The notes beneath the pieces were generated by a model. The model was not told the origin of the DNA and ran no database searches. It saw only the letters and a list, made by a program, of their open reading frames with translations. A stretch of 64,000 nucleotides of DNA. Source: Burkholderiales bacterium JOSHI_001 (GTDB taxonomy: Bacteria > Pseudomonadota > Gammaproteobacteria > Burkholderiales > Burkholderiaceae_C). The stretch lies in assembly GCA_000244995.1 (NCBI GenBank), contig CM001438.1:186001-250000 (forward strand). Reading direction: 5' to 3'. Position numbers and translations under genes: made by a program. Positions 28,230 to 36,438 of this stretch are shown here, piece after piece; position 1 is the stretch's first letter, and every line of letters begins with the position of its first letter.

Positions 28230-29807
28230 CTACTTGTGCCCGCCGCCGCCAGAGCTGAAGCCGCCGAAGGACCCGCCGCCGGTGCGAAACCCCCCGCTGC
28301 CGCGCTGGTTGCGCTGGCACTGTTGGTATTCGCTGCTGTTCGCGCCGAAGGTCTGGCGCACGCCATCGCAGTCGTCGCTGCCGCAGCGGCTCATCAACAG
28401 CACCACCAGCAGCATCACCACCAGGATCACCACCACGGTCTTCAGCCCGCTGGCCGAACCGGACGTGAAGGGCGTGGCATCCCGCGCCAGCGCGGGGGCC
28501 TGCCCGGGCTTCAGGCCGAAGGCCTGCACCACGGTCTGCGCCGACAGGGTTCGGCCGGCCGACCAGGTGACTTCGTCACCGGCCTGTTCGCGGTTCAGGC
28601 GCCAATCTCCACTTTCGTAGTCGGTGTTGACCGTGCGCTGGCCGCGTTCCACCTTCCAGTAGAACTCGCCCAGCACATGGGTCACCTGGCCGGTGTAGCT
28701 GTACAGCTTGGTGTGCTGGCGGCCCTGCCAGGCGGCCATGTCGCCGCGAACCTGGGGCGCACCGGTGATGGCTGCGGTCCAGCTCCAGCCGTCCTCGGCG
28801 TCCACCAGGAAGGCAAAGCCTTCGCGCGGGTGGTACAGCAGGTACTCGCGCCAGAACACGCGCTCGTCCTCGGGGTCGTCGGGGATCTCGCAGCGTTCCA
28901 CATAGCCCACCACCTGCCAGGGCAGGGTGTCGGCGCCATGCAGCGGGTCGCCCAGCAGCAGCCGGCCGGTGCTGCCCAGCGGGATCTGCGGCGGCAGGCC
29001 GGTTTCCTGCCGGTAGTGCGACAGCGCGGCGCCGGTGTCGGGGGCAATCTGCACCACCGCGTCGCACTGGCCGCACACCACCGACTGGGTGCTGGCCAGC
29101 TTCACCTCGACCGACGCGCCGCAGCTGGGGCAGTTCAGGCTGCGGCCGGAGAGGGTCTTTTCGCTGTCCTCGCGCAGGCCGGACAGCCCCAGGTCGACCA
29201 GGCGCACCGAACGGCCGACCGACCAGCCCGGCGGCGTGCTGCCGTAATCCAGCGTGGCCACCTCTGCGCGTTCGTTGCGCAGGTCGGCCACCGCGAAGGC
29301 GGTGCCGGCCGGCCGCGGCGCGCCAGGCAGTTCACCTTGCGCTGCGTGCAGCGCCGCCTGCGTGACCGAGGCCACGCTCCAGGTGCTGCCGCCCACCGTC
29401 CGAATTTCACCGACCGCCAGGTCGGCCAGCGCGGGCGCATCGGCGGGCGCCGGGGCGTCGAAGGCCATCACATAGCGGCCGTTGTCTTCCGACAGCCAGC
29501 CGCTCTTGCCGTTGTCGAACAGCGCGTGCCACTCGTTCCAGCTGCCGCCCTGGTAGCGGACCTGCAGCCGGCCCACCAGCGTGAAGGCCGCACCCTGGTA
29601 GCGACCGCTGGCCTGCAGCTGCAGCGGCGAGTGGTCGTCGAACAGCTCGGCCTGGACGCCGATGCGTTTCAGCGATTCACCGTCGCGCAGCAGGGTGCTG
29701 CGGCAGAAGCTGCACACCGCGCTGGCCGATGCGGCCGAGGCGAAGTCCACCGGCGCGCCGCAGTTCGGGCACGCGGCGCGGTAGGTCCGCGAGGGGGACG
29801 TCGCCAC
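28230..29807 (-). CDS. DUF4178-like protein with two zinc ribbons and membrane anchor
   Basis: 525 aa, GTG start. Two zinc ribbons: CPNCGAPVDF with CSFC near residues 13-35, and CPSCGASVEV with CGQC near 225-250. Each precedes a beta-rich DUF4178-type unit (first WNEWHALFDNGKSGWLSED, second FWREYLLYHPREGFAFLVD). A single membrane helix (VVVILVVMLLVVLLM, near residue 460) is followed by a Cys-containing loop and a Gly/Ser/Phe tail. The protein probably binds on the cytosolic face and is anchored near the C terminus. No catalytic residues recognised. Confidence 0.82.
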   Translation of the reverse strand: MATSPSRTYRAACPNCGAPVDFASAASASAVCSFCRSTLLRDGESLKRIGVQAELFDDHSPLQLQASGRYQGAAFTLVGRLQVRYQGGSWNEWHALFDNGKSGWLSEDNGRYVMAFDAPAPADAPALADLAVGEIRTVGGSTWSVASVTQAALHAAQGELPGAPRPAGTAFAVADLRNERAEVATLDYGSTPPGWSVGRSVRLVDLGLSGLREDSEKTLSGRSLNCPSCGASVEVKLASTQSVVCGQCDAVVQIAPDTGAALSHYRQETGLPPQIPLGSTGRLLLGDPLHGADTLPWQVVGYVERCEIPDDPEDERVFWREYLLYHPREGFAFLVDAEDGWSWTAAITGAPQVRGDMAAWQGRQHTKLYSYTGQVTHVLGEFYWKVERGQRTVNTDYESGDWRLNREQAGDEVTWSAGRTLSAQTVVQAFGLKPGQAPALARDATPFTSGSASGLKTVVVILVVMLLVVLLMSRCGSDDCDGVRQTFGANSSEYQQCQRNQRGSGGFRTGGGSFGGFSSGGGGHK

Positions 29808-29858
29808 GCGCTCGGGCGAATCAGCGGGTCATCGGCAGGCAGCGTCCTGTGAACGCTG

Positions 29859-30905
29859 TCAAACCAGCTTCTTCAGCAGTTCGGCCTTCTTGGCGCTGAA
29901 CTCCTCATCGGTGAGGATGCCCTTGCCCTTCAGCTCGGCCAGCTTTTCGATCGTGGCCATCACCTCGTCGGGCTTCATGGTGGCCGCTGCGCTGGCCGCC
30001 GCTGCAGCCGCCGCCTGCGCCGCGTCGCCCTGCAGGCCGGTCTGCAGCTGCTGCGCCAGCACCTGGCCCAGGGCCACGCCGGCGCCCAGGCCCATGGCAT
30101 CACCCGCCACCCCACCACCACCGCCCGCGCCTTCGGCGAACTTCGGGATGGCCTGCGCGGTCTGGTACTGCATGAACTGGCCCATGTCCTTGCCGACCAT
30201 GCCCATGCCGATCTTCTGGTCCAGGATCTTCTGCAGTTCCTCGGGCAGCGACACGTTCTGCACCGTCACGCCTTCCAGCGCCAGGCCGATGGCCTCGAAG
30301 GCCGGCGCGGTGGCGCTGCGCAACTGCTGGGCGAATTCCACCTGGTTGGCCGCCAGGTCCAGGAAGGGCACGCCGCTTTGCGCCACCGCGTCGGAGATGT
30401 GCTGCAGCATCAGCCCGCGCAGCTGGCCGTCCAGGTCGGCCGCGGTGTAGCTGGCGCGGGTGCCGGAAATTTCGGTGTGGAACTTCTTCGCGTCGGCCAC
30501 CCGGTAGGCGTAGTTGCCGAAGGCGCGCAGGCGCACCGCGCCGAAGTCCTTGTCGCGGATGGTCACCGGCTGCTGGGTGCCCCAGCGCTGGTCCACCTGC
30601 TGGCGGGTGCTGAAGAAGTACACATCGCTCTTGAAGGGGCTCTCGAACAGCTTGTCCCAGTTCTTCAGGTAGGTGAGCACCGGCAGGGTCTGGGTGCTCA
30701 GCTTGTGCATGCCGGGGCCGAAGACGTCGGCCACCTTGCCTTCGTTGACGAACACCGCCACCTGGCTTTCGCGCACGGTGAGCGAGGCGCCGTACTGGAT
30801 TTCCATGTCCGCCATGGGGAAGCGCCATGCCAGCACGCCGTCGCCGTCTTCCGTCCATTGCAGGATGTCGATGAACTGTTTCTTGATGAAGTCCATCAGG
30901 CCCAT
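29859..30905 (-). CDS. SPFH/band-7 protein with SHOCT domain (YdjI-like)
   Basis: 348 aa. The N-terminal two thirds is the SPFH branch related to the so-called virion core protein family (GASLTVRESQVAVFVNEGKVADVFGPG, then FFSTRQQVDQRWGT). A Gly/Ala-rich linker leads to a C-terminal SHOCT motif (KLAELKGKGILTDEEFSAKK), a small oligomerisation module. AAGGAG seven bases upstream fixes the ATG at 30905. First gene of the minus-strand row SPFH-DUF4178-DUF350; probably scaffolds a membrane complex with them. Confidence 0.88.
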   Translation of the reverse strand: MGLMDFIKKQFIDILQWTEDGDGVLAWRFPMADMEIQYGASLTVRESQVAVFVNEGKVADVFGPGMHKLSTQTLPVLTYLKNWDKLFESPFKSDVYFFSTRQQVDQRWGTQQPVTIRDKDFGAVRLRAFGNYAYRVADAKKFHTEISGTRASYTAADLDGQLRGLMLQHISDAVAQSGVPFLDLAANQVEFAQQLRSATAPAFEAIGLALEGVTVQNVSLPEELQKILDQKIGMGMVGKDMGQFMQYQTAQAIPKFAEGAGGGGGVAGDAMGLGAGVALGQVLAQQLQTGLQGDAAQAAAAAAASAAATMKPDEVMATIEKLAELKGKGILTDEEFSAKKAELLKKLV

Positions 30906-30961
30906 GGCGCGCTCCTTGTCATGCAGCACCCGCGAAGTGCGGGCGCGCGAATAATACGGGC

Positions 30962-32206
30962 ATGCAAACCGCCACCGCCTCCCACGAAGCCATCCCGGTG
31001 CCGCTGGACGGCCTGTCCATCGCCGTGGTCGGTGCCGGCCCCAGCGGCCTGGCCCTGGCACTGCTGGCGGCGCAGCGACTGCCGCGCGCGCGGGTCACGG
31101 TATTCGACGCCCGCCCCGCCGACAAAGACGTTCGTGGCGACGCCCGCACCCTGGCGCTGGCGCTGGGCAGCGTGCAGCTGCTGCAGCGCCTGGGCGCCTG
31201 GCCGGCCGAGGCGGCCGAAGCCATCCGCGAGGTGCATGTGTCGCAGGCGCCGCCCACGCTGGCGCTGCCGAAGGGGGACGTCCAGGTGCGCATCCGTGCG
31301 CTGGACGAAGGCGTGCCGCTGCTGGGCGCGGTGCTGGCCTACGGCCCCCTGGTGGTGGCGCTGCAGGCGGCCTGGGAACGCGCGGTGGCCGGCGCACCGC
31401 AGCGCCTGGCGCTGCGCCTGGGCACGCCGGTGGCGGGCTTGAAAGCCCAGGCCGGCGGCGTGGAGGTGGACGCCGGCGTGGCCGAGACCTTCGACCTGGC
31501 GGTGGTGGCCGAAGGCGGGGTGTTCGCCGAGCAGTCGCGCAAGGCGGTGGCGCACGACTACCGCCAGACCGCCTGGGTGGGCACCGCGCTGCTGGACGCT
31601 GCCACGCCGGGCCTGGCGGTGGAGCGCTTCACGCGCCAGGGGCCGGTGGCGCTGCTGCCGCTGCCGCCAACGGCCGACACGCCCGCCGGCGCGCAACGCC
31701 GGGCCCTGGTGTGGTGCGTGGACAGCGACGACGACCCGGTGGCGGCGCTCACCGACGCCCAGCGCGTGGTGGTGCTGCAAAGCCTGCTGCCCGAGGTGGC
31801 CGGCCAGGTGCGGCACCTGGGTGAACTGAAACACTTCGCACTGGGCCTGAACGCCGAGCGCAGCCTGGTGGACGGGCGGGTGGTGCGCATCGGCAATGCC
31901 GCGCAAACCCTGCACCCGGTGGCCGGCCAGGGCCTGAACCTGGGCCTGCGCGACGCCTTTGCGCTGGTGCAGGCGCTGAGCCAGGTGCAGCCGGGCCAGG
32001 GCATCGACGCCGCGTTGAGGCGCATTGAATGGCAGCGCGCCCCCGACCGCTGGGCCATGATCGCGGCCACCGACTTCCTGGCCCGCAGCTTCACCTGGCG
32101 CTGGCCGGGCCTGCCGGCCGCGCGCGGCCTGGGGCTGGCGCTGGTGCAGGCGGTGGGGCCGCTGAAGTCGGCGTTGGCGCGGCAGATGATGTTCGGTCGG
32201 CGCTGA
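30962..32206 (+). CDS. UbiH/UbiF-type FAD monooxygenase
   Basis: 414 aa flavoprotein of the UbiH/UbiF/VisC family; members hydroxylate the ubiquinone ring. Motifs: the FAD-binding IAVVGAGPSGLALALLA near residue 20, and GNAAQTLHPVAGQGLNLGLRD near 306, the second FAD site. A weak EGGVF motif replaces the usual DG-rich NADPH region. Which ring position it acts on cannot be said. The gene is divergent from the SPFH gene with a 56-bp spacer. Confidence 0.85.
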   Translation: MQTATASHEAIPVPLDGLSIAVVGAGPSGLALALLAAQRLPRARVTVFDARPADKDVRGDARTLALALGSVQLLQRLGAWPAEAAEAIREVHVSQAPPTLALPKGDVQVRIRALDEGVPLLGAVLAYGPLVVALQAAWERAVAGAPQRLALRLGTPVAGLKAQAGGVEVDAGVAETFDLAVVAEGGVFAEQSRKAVAHDYRQTAWVGTALLDAATPGLAVERFTRQGPVALLPLPPTADTPAGAQRRALVWCVDSDDDPVAALTDAQRVVVLQSLLPEVAGQVRHLGELKHFALGLNAERSLVDGRVVRIGNAAQTLHPVAGQGLNLGLRDAFALVQALSQVQPGQGIDAALRRIEWQRAPDRWAMIAATDFLARSFTWRWPGLPAARGLGLALVQAVGPLKSALARQMMFGRR

Positions 32207-32395
32207 CGGCCTGGGCCCCGACCGCGGCGCGGTATCGGCGGCGTTGACGCCGGCCTGAAGCGCTTGCGTCAAGCCGGCGTGCATTTGTGCCGGGCCCGCA
32301 CACAGCACTTGCGCGCGGTTGCCAAGTTTCACCGCCGATTTCCGCAGGGCGGCCCAGACAATTTCTGCATCGATTTCGCCGCTTCCGGACCCACG

Positions 32396-33079
32396 ATGCA
32401 ACTGCCCCGCCCTGCCACGACCCGTCTTGTGAAATCCCTGCGCCTGGGCCTGTGCGCCCTGGGCCTGGCCGTGCTGGCCGCCTGCGGCGGTGGCGGCAGC
32501 GAAACGGCCGCGGCCGACACCACGTCGGGTGGCGCCGCCAGCACCACGCCCACCAGCGGTGTGGTCAGCAGCAGCACCCCGGTGACCTCGACCAACCCCG
32601 ACGGCGGCACCCAGGTCGCGGGCGTCAGCACCGTGGCGGGCGAATGCGGCCTGCCCGACTTCCAGGCCAGCCTGCTGAAGCGCCTGAACGACATCCGTGC
32701 CGCGGGTGCCACCTGCGGTGCCACGGTGTTTGCCCCCGGTGCGGGTGCGCTGCGCTGGAACACCCCGCTGACGCAGGCGGCCCTGGGCCATTCCCAGGAC
32801 ATGGTGGCGCGCAACTACTTCGAGCACACCACACCCACCGGCGTGAGCTTTGACGCCCGCATCACCGCCGCCGGCTACAACTGGCGCGCCGCGGGCGAGA
32901 ACATCGCCGCCGGCCATGCCACGGTGGACGAGGTGGTGGCCGGCTGGATGGCCAGCGAAGGCCACTGCCGCGTGATCATGAACCCGGTCTTCGTCGACGT
33001 GGGCGCGGCCTGCGTGCCGGGCAGCAGCAGCAACCGTTTCAGCACCTACTGGACGATGGACATCGGCGCCGCCCGCTAG
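32396..33079 (+). CDS. CAP/SCP-domain lipoprotein
   Basis: 227 aa. Lipobox LAAC at residues 22-25, then a Gly/Ser/Thr linker to about residue 80, then a CAP domain (FQASLLKRLNDIRAAG, LTQAALGHSQDMVARNYFEH, AAGENIAAGHATVDEVVAGWMAS). The CAP residues His (GHSQDM), His (FEH), Glu (GEN) and a late His (EGHCR) are kept. Bacterial CAP proteins are extracellular and of mostly unknown role. Three or four cysteines in the domain could form disulfides. Confidence 0.9.
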   Translation: MQLPRPATTRLVKSLRLGLCALGLAVLAACGGGGSETAAADTTSGGAASTTPTSGVVSSSTPVTSTNPDGGTQVAGVSTVAGECGLPDFQASLLKRLNDIRAAGATCGATVFAPGAGALRWNTPLTQAALGHSQDMVARNYFEHTTPTGVSFDARITAAGYNWRAAGENIAAGHATVDEVVAGWMASEGHCRVIMNPVFVDVGAACVPGSSSNRFSTYWTMDIGAAR

Positions 33080-33087
33080 GAGGGGCG

Positions 33088-33528
33088 TCAGGCCAGCGAG
33101 TCGTTCACCTGCTCGTTGAACTCGGCCAGGCTCACCGCGGTGCCGATCTCGCGCGGCAGCGCGTCGCGCACCGAGAACACGCCGTGGATGTGGCCGCCGT
33201 CACCCACCACCGGCAGGTGGCGGAAACCCCGCTCGATCATGATCAGCACCGCGTCGGCCACCTTGGTGTCGGGCGGGATGCACATGGGGTGCGGGGTCAT
33301 CACCGCCGACACCTTGGTCGTTGCCGGGTCCAGGGCCTTGGCCAGCACGCGGGTCATGAGGTCGCGCTCGGTGAGGATGCCCACCATCGCGCTGGCCGCG
33401 TTGATGATCAGCACGCTGCCGCAGTTGGCGCGGGTCATCACGCAGGCCGCTTCGTGCACCGTGGCATCGGGCCCCAGGCTCACCAGCAGGCGGCGGGGCA
33501 TCGACTGAAAGACGGTCCGTTCGGTCAT
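33088..33528 (-). CDS. CBS-domain pair protein
   Basis: 146 aa made of two CBS domains (SLGPDATVHEAACVMTRANCG, and CIPPDTKVADAVLIMIERGFRHLPVV). Stand-alone CBS pairs bind adenine nucleotides and often tune partner enzymes or transporters. It lies 34 bp downstream of korB on the same strand and ahead of nothing else, so it may sense energy state for the adjacent ferredoxin oxidoreductase; that link is an inference from position. Confidence 0.88.
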   Translation of the reverse strand: MTERTVFQSMPRRLLVSLGPDATVHEAACVMTRANCGSVLIINAASAMVGILTERDLMTRVLAKALDPATTKVSAVMTPHPMCIPPDTKVADAVLIMIERGFRHLPVVGDGGHIHGVFSVRDALPREIGTAVSLAEFNEQVNDSLA

Positions 33529-33562
33529 GGCACGGCTCCTGGGGATGGCTGTGGGGCGGTGG

Positions 33563-34618
33563 TCATCGCAGCGACGCGTTGATCTTGTCCAGCACCTTCG
33601 CGCCGGGGCTCAGCTGCGCCGGCCCCAATGACGCCAAGGGCACCGCGCAGGTGTTCAGCGCCGTGTGCAGGTCGGTCGCCAGCGGGTCGATGTACAGCAG
33701 CCCGGTCACCACCTCGCCGTGCGCGGCATGCTCGTGCATGTAGTTCAGCGCGGCGTTGCGGTCGGTCGGATCATAGTCCGGGTGCAGCTTGCGCAGGCGC
33801 AGAATCGATCCGTCGTGGTTGGTCACCTCCACCAGCGAACCCGGTGCGTACTGGGCCGTGATCTCCTTGCCCGGGGTGATGAAGTCCAGCCGGCTGACCG
33901 CTTCGTTGTGCTGGCGCACGTAGTCGTAGCTCTTGGTGCTGCCGCCGTGGTTGTTGAAGGTGACACACGGGCTGATGACGTCGATGAAGGCCGCGCCGCC
34001 ATGCGCCATGGCGCCCTTGATCAGCGGCACCAGCTGCGCCTTGTCGCCCGAGAAGCTGCGCGCCACGAAGGTGGCGCCCAGTTGCAGCGCAATGCCCACC
34101 AGGTCCACCGGGCTGTCGTTGTTGACCACGCCCTTCTTGCTTTTTGAGCCCTGGTCGGCGGTGGCCGAGAACTGGCCCTTGGTCAGGCCGTAGACGCCGT
34201 TGTTTTCCACGATGTAGGCCATGCGCACGCCGCGCCGCATGGCGTTGGCGAACTGGCCCAGGCCGATGGAGGCCGAATCGCCGTCGCCCGACACGCCCAG
34301 GTACAGCAGCGAGCGGTTGGCCAGGTTGGCGCCGGTCAGCACCGAGGGCATGCGGCCGTGCACGGTGTTGAAGCCGTGCGAGGCGCCCAGGAAGTAGTCC
34401 GGCGTCTTGGAACTGCAGCCGATGCCCGAGAGCTTGGCCACGCGGTGCGGCTCGATGTCCAGTTCACAGCAGGCCTGCACGATGGCCGCGGAGATGGAGT
34501 CGTGCCCGCAGCCCGCGCACAGCGTGGAGATGCGGCCTTCGTAGTCGCGCCGGGTGTAGCCGACCTTGTTGGTTTCCAAGGTCGGGTGGTGCAGCCGGGG
34601 CTTGGCGATAAAGGTCAT
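33563..34618 (-). CDS. korB: 2-oxoacid:ferredoxin oxidoreductase, beta subunit
   Basis: 351 aa, carrying the thiamine diphosphate site. CAGCGHDSISAAI near residue 34 holds cluster-ligating cysteines and GDGDSASIGLGQFANAMRR with the following ENNGVYGLTKGQ is the TPP/Mg motif. The overall sequence is of the 2-oxoglutarate (KorB) type rather than pyruvate PorB. Its ATG overlaps the korA stop as ATGA, so translation is coupled. Oxygen-sensitive enzymes of this kind drive low-potential reduction of ferredoxin. Confidence 0.9.
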   Translation of the reverse strand: MTFIAKPRLHHPTLETNKVGYTRRDYEGRISTLCAGCGHDSISAAIVQACCELDIEPHRVAKLSGIGCSSKTPDYFLGASHGFNTVHGRMPSVLTGANLANRSLLYLGVSGDGDSASIGLGQFANAMRRGVRMAYIVENNGVYGLTKGQFSATADQGSKSKKGVVNNDSPVDLVGIALQLGATFVARSFSGDKAQLVPLIKGAMAHGGAAFIDVISPCVTFNNHGGSTKSYDYVRQHNEAVSRLDFITPGKEITAQYAPGSLVEVTNHDGSILRLRKLHPDYDPTDRNAALNYMHEHAAHGEVVTGLLYIDPLATDLHTALNTCAVPLASLGPAQLSPGAKVLDKINASLR

Positions 34619-36438
34619 GCCACCTCCTTCAGGGCCACCGCCATCTGCTTGCGGATGGCATTGACGATGAAGCGCGCGGTGATCGGCGTGCCGTCGTAGT
34701 GCAGCACGCGGATCAGGCGCGCCGGGTCGATGTCCAGTTCGTTGATGACCATCGAGCGCATCTGCGCGTCGCGGTTCTGCTCGACGATGAACACGGTGTC
34801 GTGCGCGGCGATGAAGTCGGGCACCGATTGCGGGAAGGGGAAGGCGCGCAGCCGCAGCGCGTCCAGGTGCAGGTCATCGGCTTCCAGCACGTCCAGGGCC
34901 TCGCGCATGGCCGGGCTGGTGGAGCCGAAGTAGATGACGCCGTAGCGGGTTTTCTTCGCCGCCTTGCGCAGCACCGGCTGCGGCACCAGCGTGGCCGCGG
35001 TGGCGAACTTCTTCAGCAGCCGTTCCATGTTGTAGATGTAGTCCGGGCCGCGCTCGGAGTAGCGCGCGTACGGGTCGCGCGTGGTGCCGCGGGTGAAGAA
35101 GGCGCCCTTGCTCGGGTGCGTGCCGGGCAGGGTTCGCCAGGGGATGCCGTCGCCGTCCACGTCCTTGTAGCGGCCGAAGTCCTTGCCGGCTTCCAGTTCT
35201 TCGGCGCTCATGACCTTGCCGCGGTCGTAGGCCTGCGCATCGTCCCAGGCGAAGGGCTGGCACAGGCGCTGGTTCATGCCGATGTCCAGGTCGGTCATCA
35301 CGAAGATGGGGGTCTGCAGGCGGTCGGCCAGGTCCAGCGCCGCGGCGGCATGTTCAAAGCATTCGTGCGGGTCCTGCGGCAGCAGCAGCACGTGCTTGGT
35401 GTCGCCGTGCGAGGCGTAGGCGCAGGCCAGCAGGTCGGATTGCTGGGTGCGCGTGGGCATGCCGGTGGACGGGCCGCCGCGCTGCACGTCGATGATGGTC
35501 ACCGGGATCTCGGCGAAATAGGCCAGACCGATGAACTCGGTCATCAGTGAGATGCCGGGGCCGGAGGTGGCGGTGAAGGCGCGCGCGCCGTTCCAGCCCG
35601 CGCCCACCACCATGCCGATGGACGCCAGTTCGTCCTCGGCCTGCACGATGGCAAAGCGGTGCTGGCCGGTGGCCGGGTCGATGCGGAACTTCTGGCAGTA
35701 CTTCTCGAAGGCCTCGGGAATGGACGAGGACGGCGTGATCGGGTACCAGGCCGCGACGGTGGCGCCGCCGTAGATGCAGCCCAGGGCCGCGGCGCTGTTG
35801 CCGTCGGTGAAGATCTGGTCGCCCACCGCGTTGGCGCGCTGCACGCGCAGGCCGATGGGGCAGGGCAGGTGGGCCAGGGCGTGGTCGCGGCCCAGGTTCA
35901 GGGCCTTCATGTTGGCGTCCAGCAGCCGCTCCTTGCCGCGGTACTGCTCGGTGAACAGCTTCTCGAAGACATCGTCTTCCATGCCCAGCAGGGCGGACAG
36001 CGCGCCGACGTAGGCGATGTTCTTGAACAGCTGGCGCTGGCGCGGGTCGGCGTAGGCCTGGTTGACGATGTCGGTCAGCGGCACGCCCAGCACGGTGATG
36101 TCCTGGCGGAACGATTCGGGCCGCACCGGGCGCGTGCTGTCGTACAGCAGGTAGCCGCCGGGCTCGATCTCGGCCAGGTCGGCGTCCCAGGTCTGGGGGT
36201 TCATCGCCACCATCATGTCCACGCCGCCGCGGCGGCCGTGGTAGCCCTTTTCGCATACCCGCACCTCGTACCAGGTGGGCATGCCCTGGATGTTGCTGGG
36301 GAAGATGTTGCGCGGGCTCACCGGCACGCCCATGCGGATGACCGCCTTGGCGAACAGCTCGTTGGCCGAGGCCGAGCCCGAGCCGTTGACGTTGGCGAAC
36401 TTGATGACGAAGTCGTTCGTCGAGGTGATGGCTTTCAT
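34615..36438 (-). CDS. korA: 2-oxoacid:ferredoxin oxidoreductase, gamma-alpha fusion subunit
   Basis: 607 aa. Residues 1-190 are the gamma (POR) domain (KFANVNGSGSASANELFAKA, GYHGRRGGVDMMV), then the alpha pyrimidine-binding domain from about 210 (GNSAAALGCIYGGATVAAWYPITPSSS) and the C-terminal transketolase-like domain II (YGVIYFGSTSPAMREALD). This gamma-alpha fusion is typical of KorA. The ATG at 36438 overlaps the stop of the flavoprotein gene as ATGA. Substrate is inferred as 2-oxoglutarate; other 2-oxoacids remain possible. Confidence 0.9.
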   Translation of the reverse strand: MKAITSTNDFVIKFANVNGSGSASANELFAKAVIRMGVPVSPRNIFPSNIQGMPTWYEVRVCEKGYHGRRGGVDMMVAMNPQTWDADLAEIEPGGYLLYDSTRPVRPESFRQDITVLGVPLTDIVNQAYADPRQRQLFKNIAYVGALSALLGMEDDVFEKLFTEQYRGKERLLDANMKALNLGRDHALAHLPCPIGLRVQRANAVGDQIFTDGNSAAALGCIYGGATVAAWYPITPSSSIPEAFEKYCQKFRIDPATGQHRFAIVQAEDELASIGMVVGAGWNGARAFTATSGPGISLMTEFIGLAYFAEIPVTIIDVQRGGPSTGMPTRTQQSDLLACAYASHGDTKHVLLLPQDPHECFEHAAAALDLADRLQTPIFVMTDLDIGMNQRLCQPFAWDDAQAYDRGKVMSAEELEAGKDFGRYKDVDGDGIPWRTLPGTHPSKGAFFTRGTTRDPYARYSERGPDYIYNMERLLKKFATAATLVPQPVLRKAAKKTRYGVIYFGSTSPAMREALDVLEADDLHLDALRLRAFPFPQSVPDFIAAHDTVFIVEQNRDAQMRSMVINELDIDPARLIRVLHYDGTPITARFIVNAIRKQMAVALKEVA

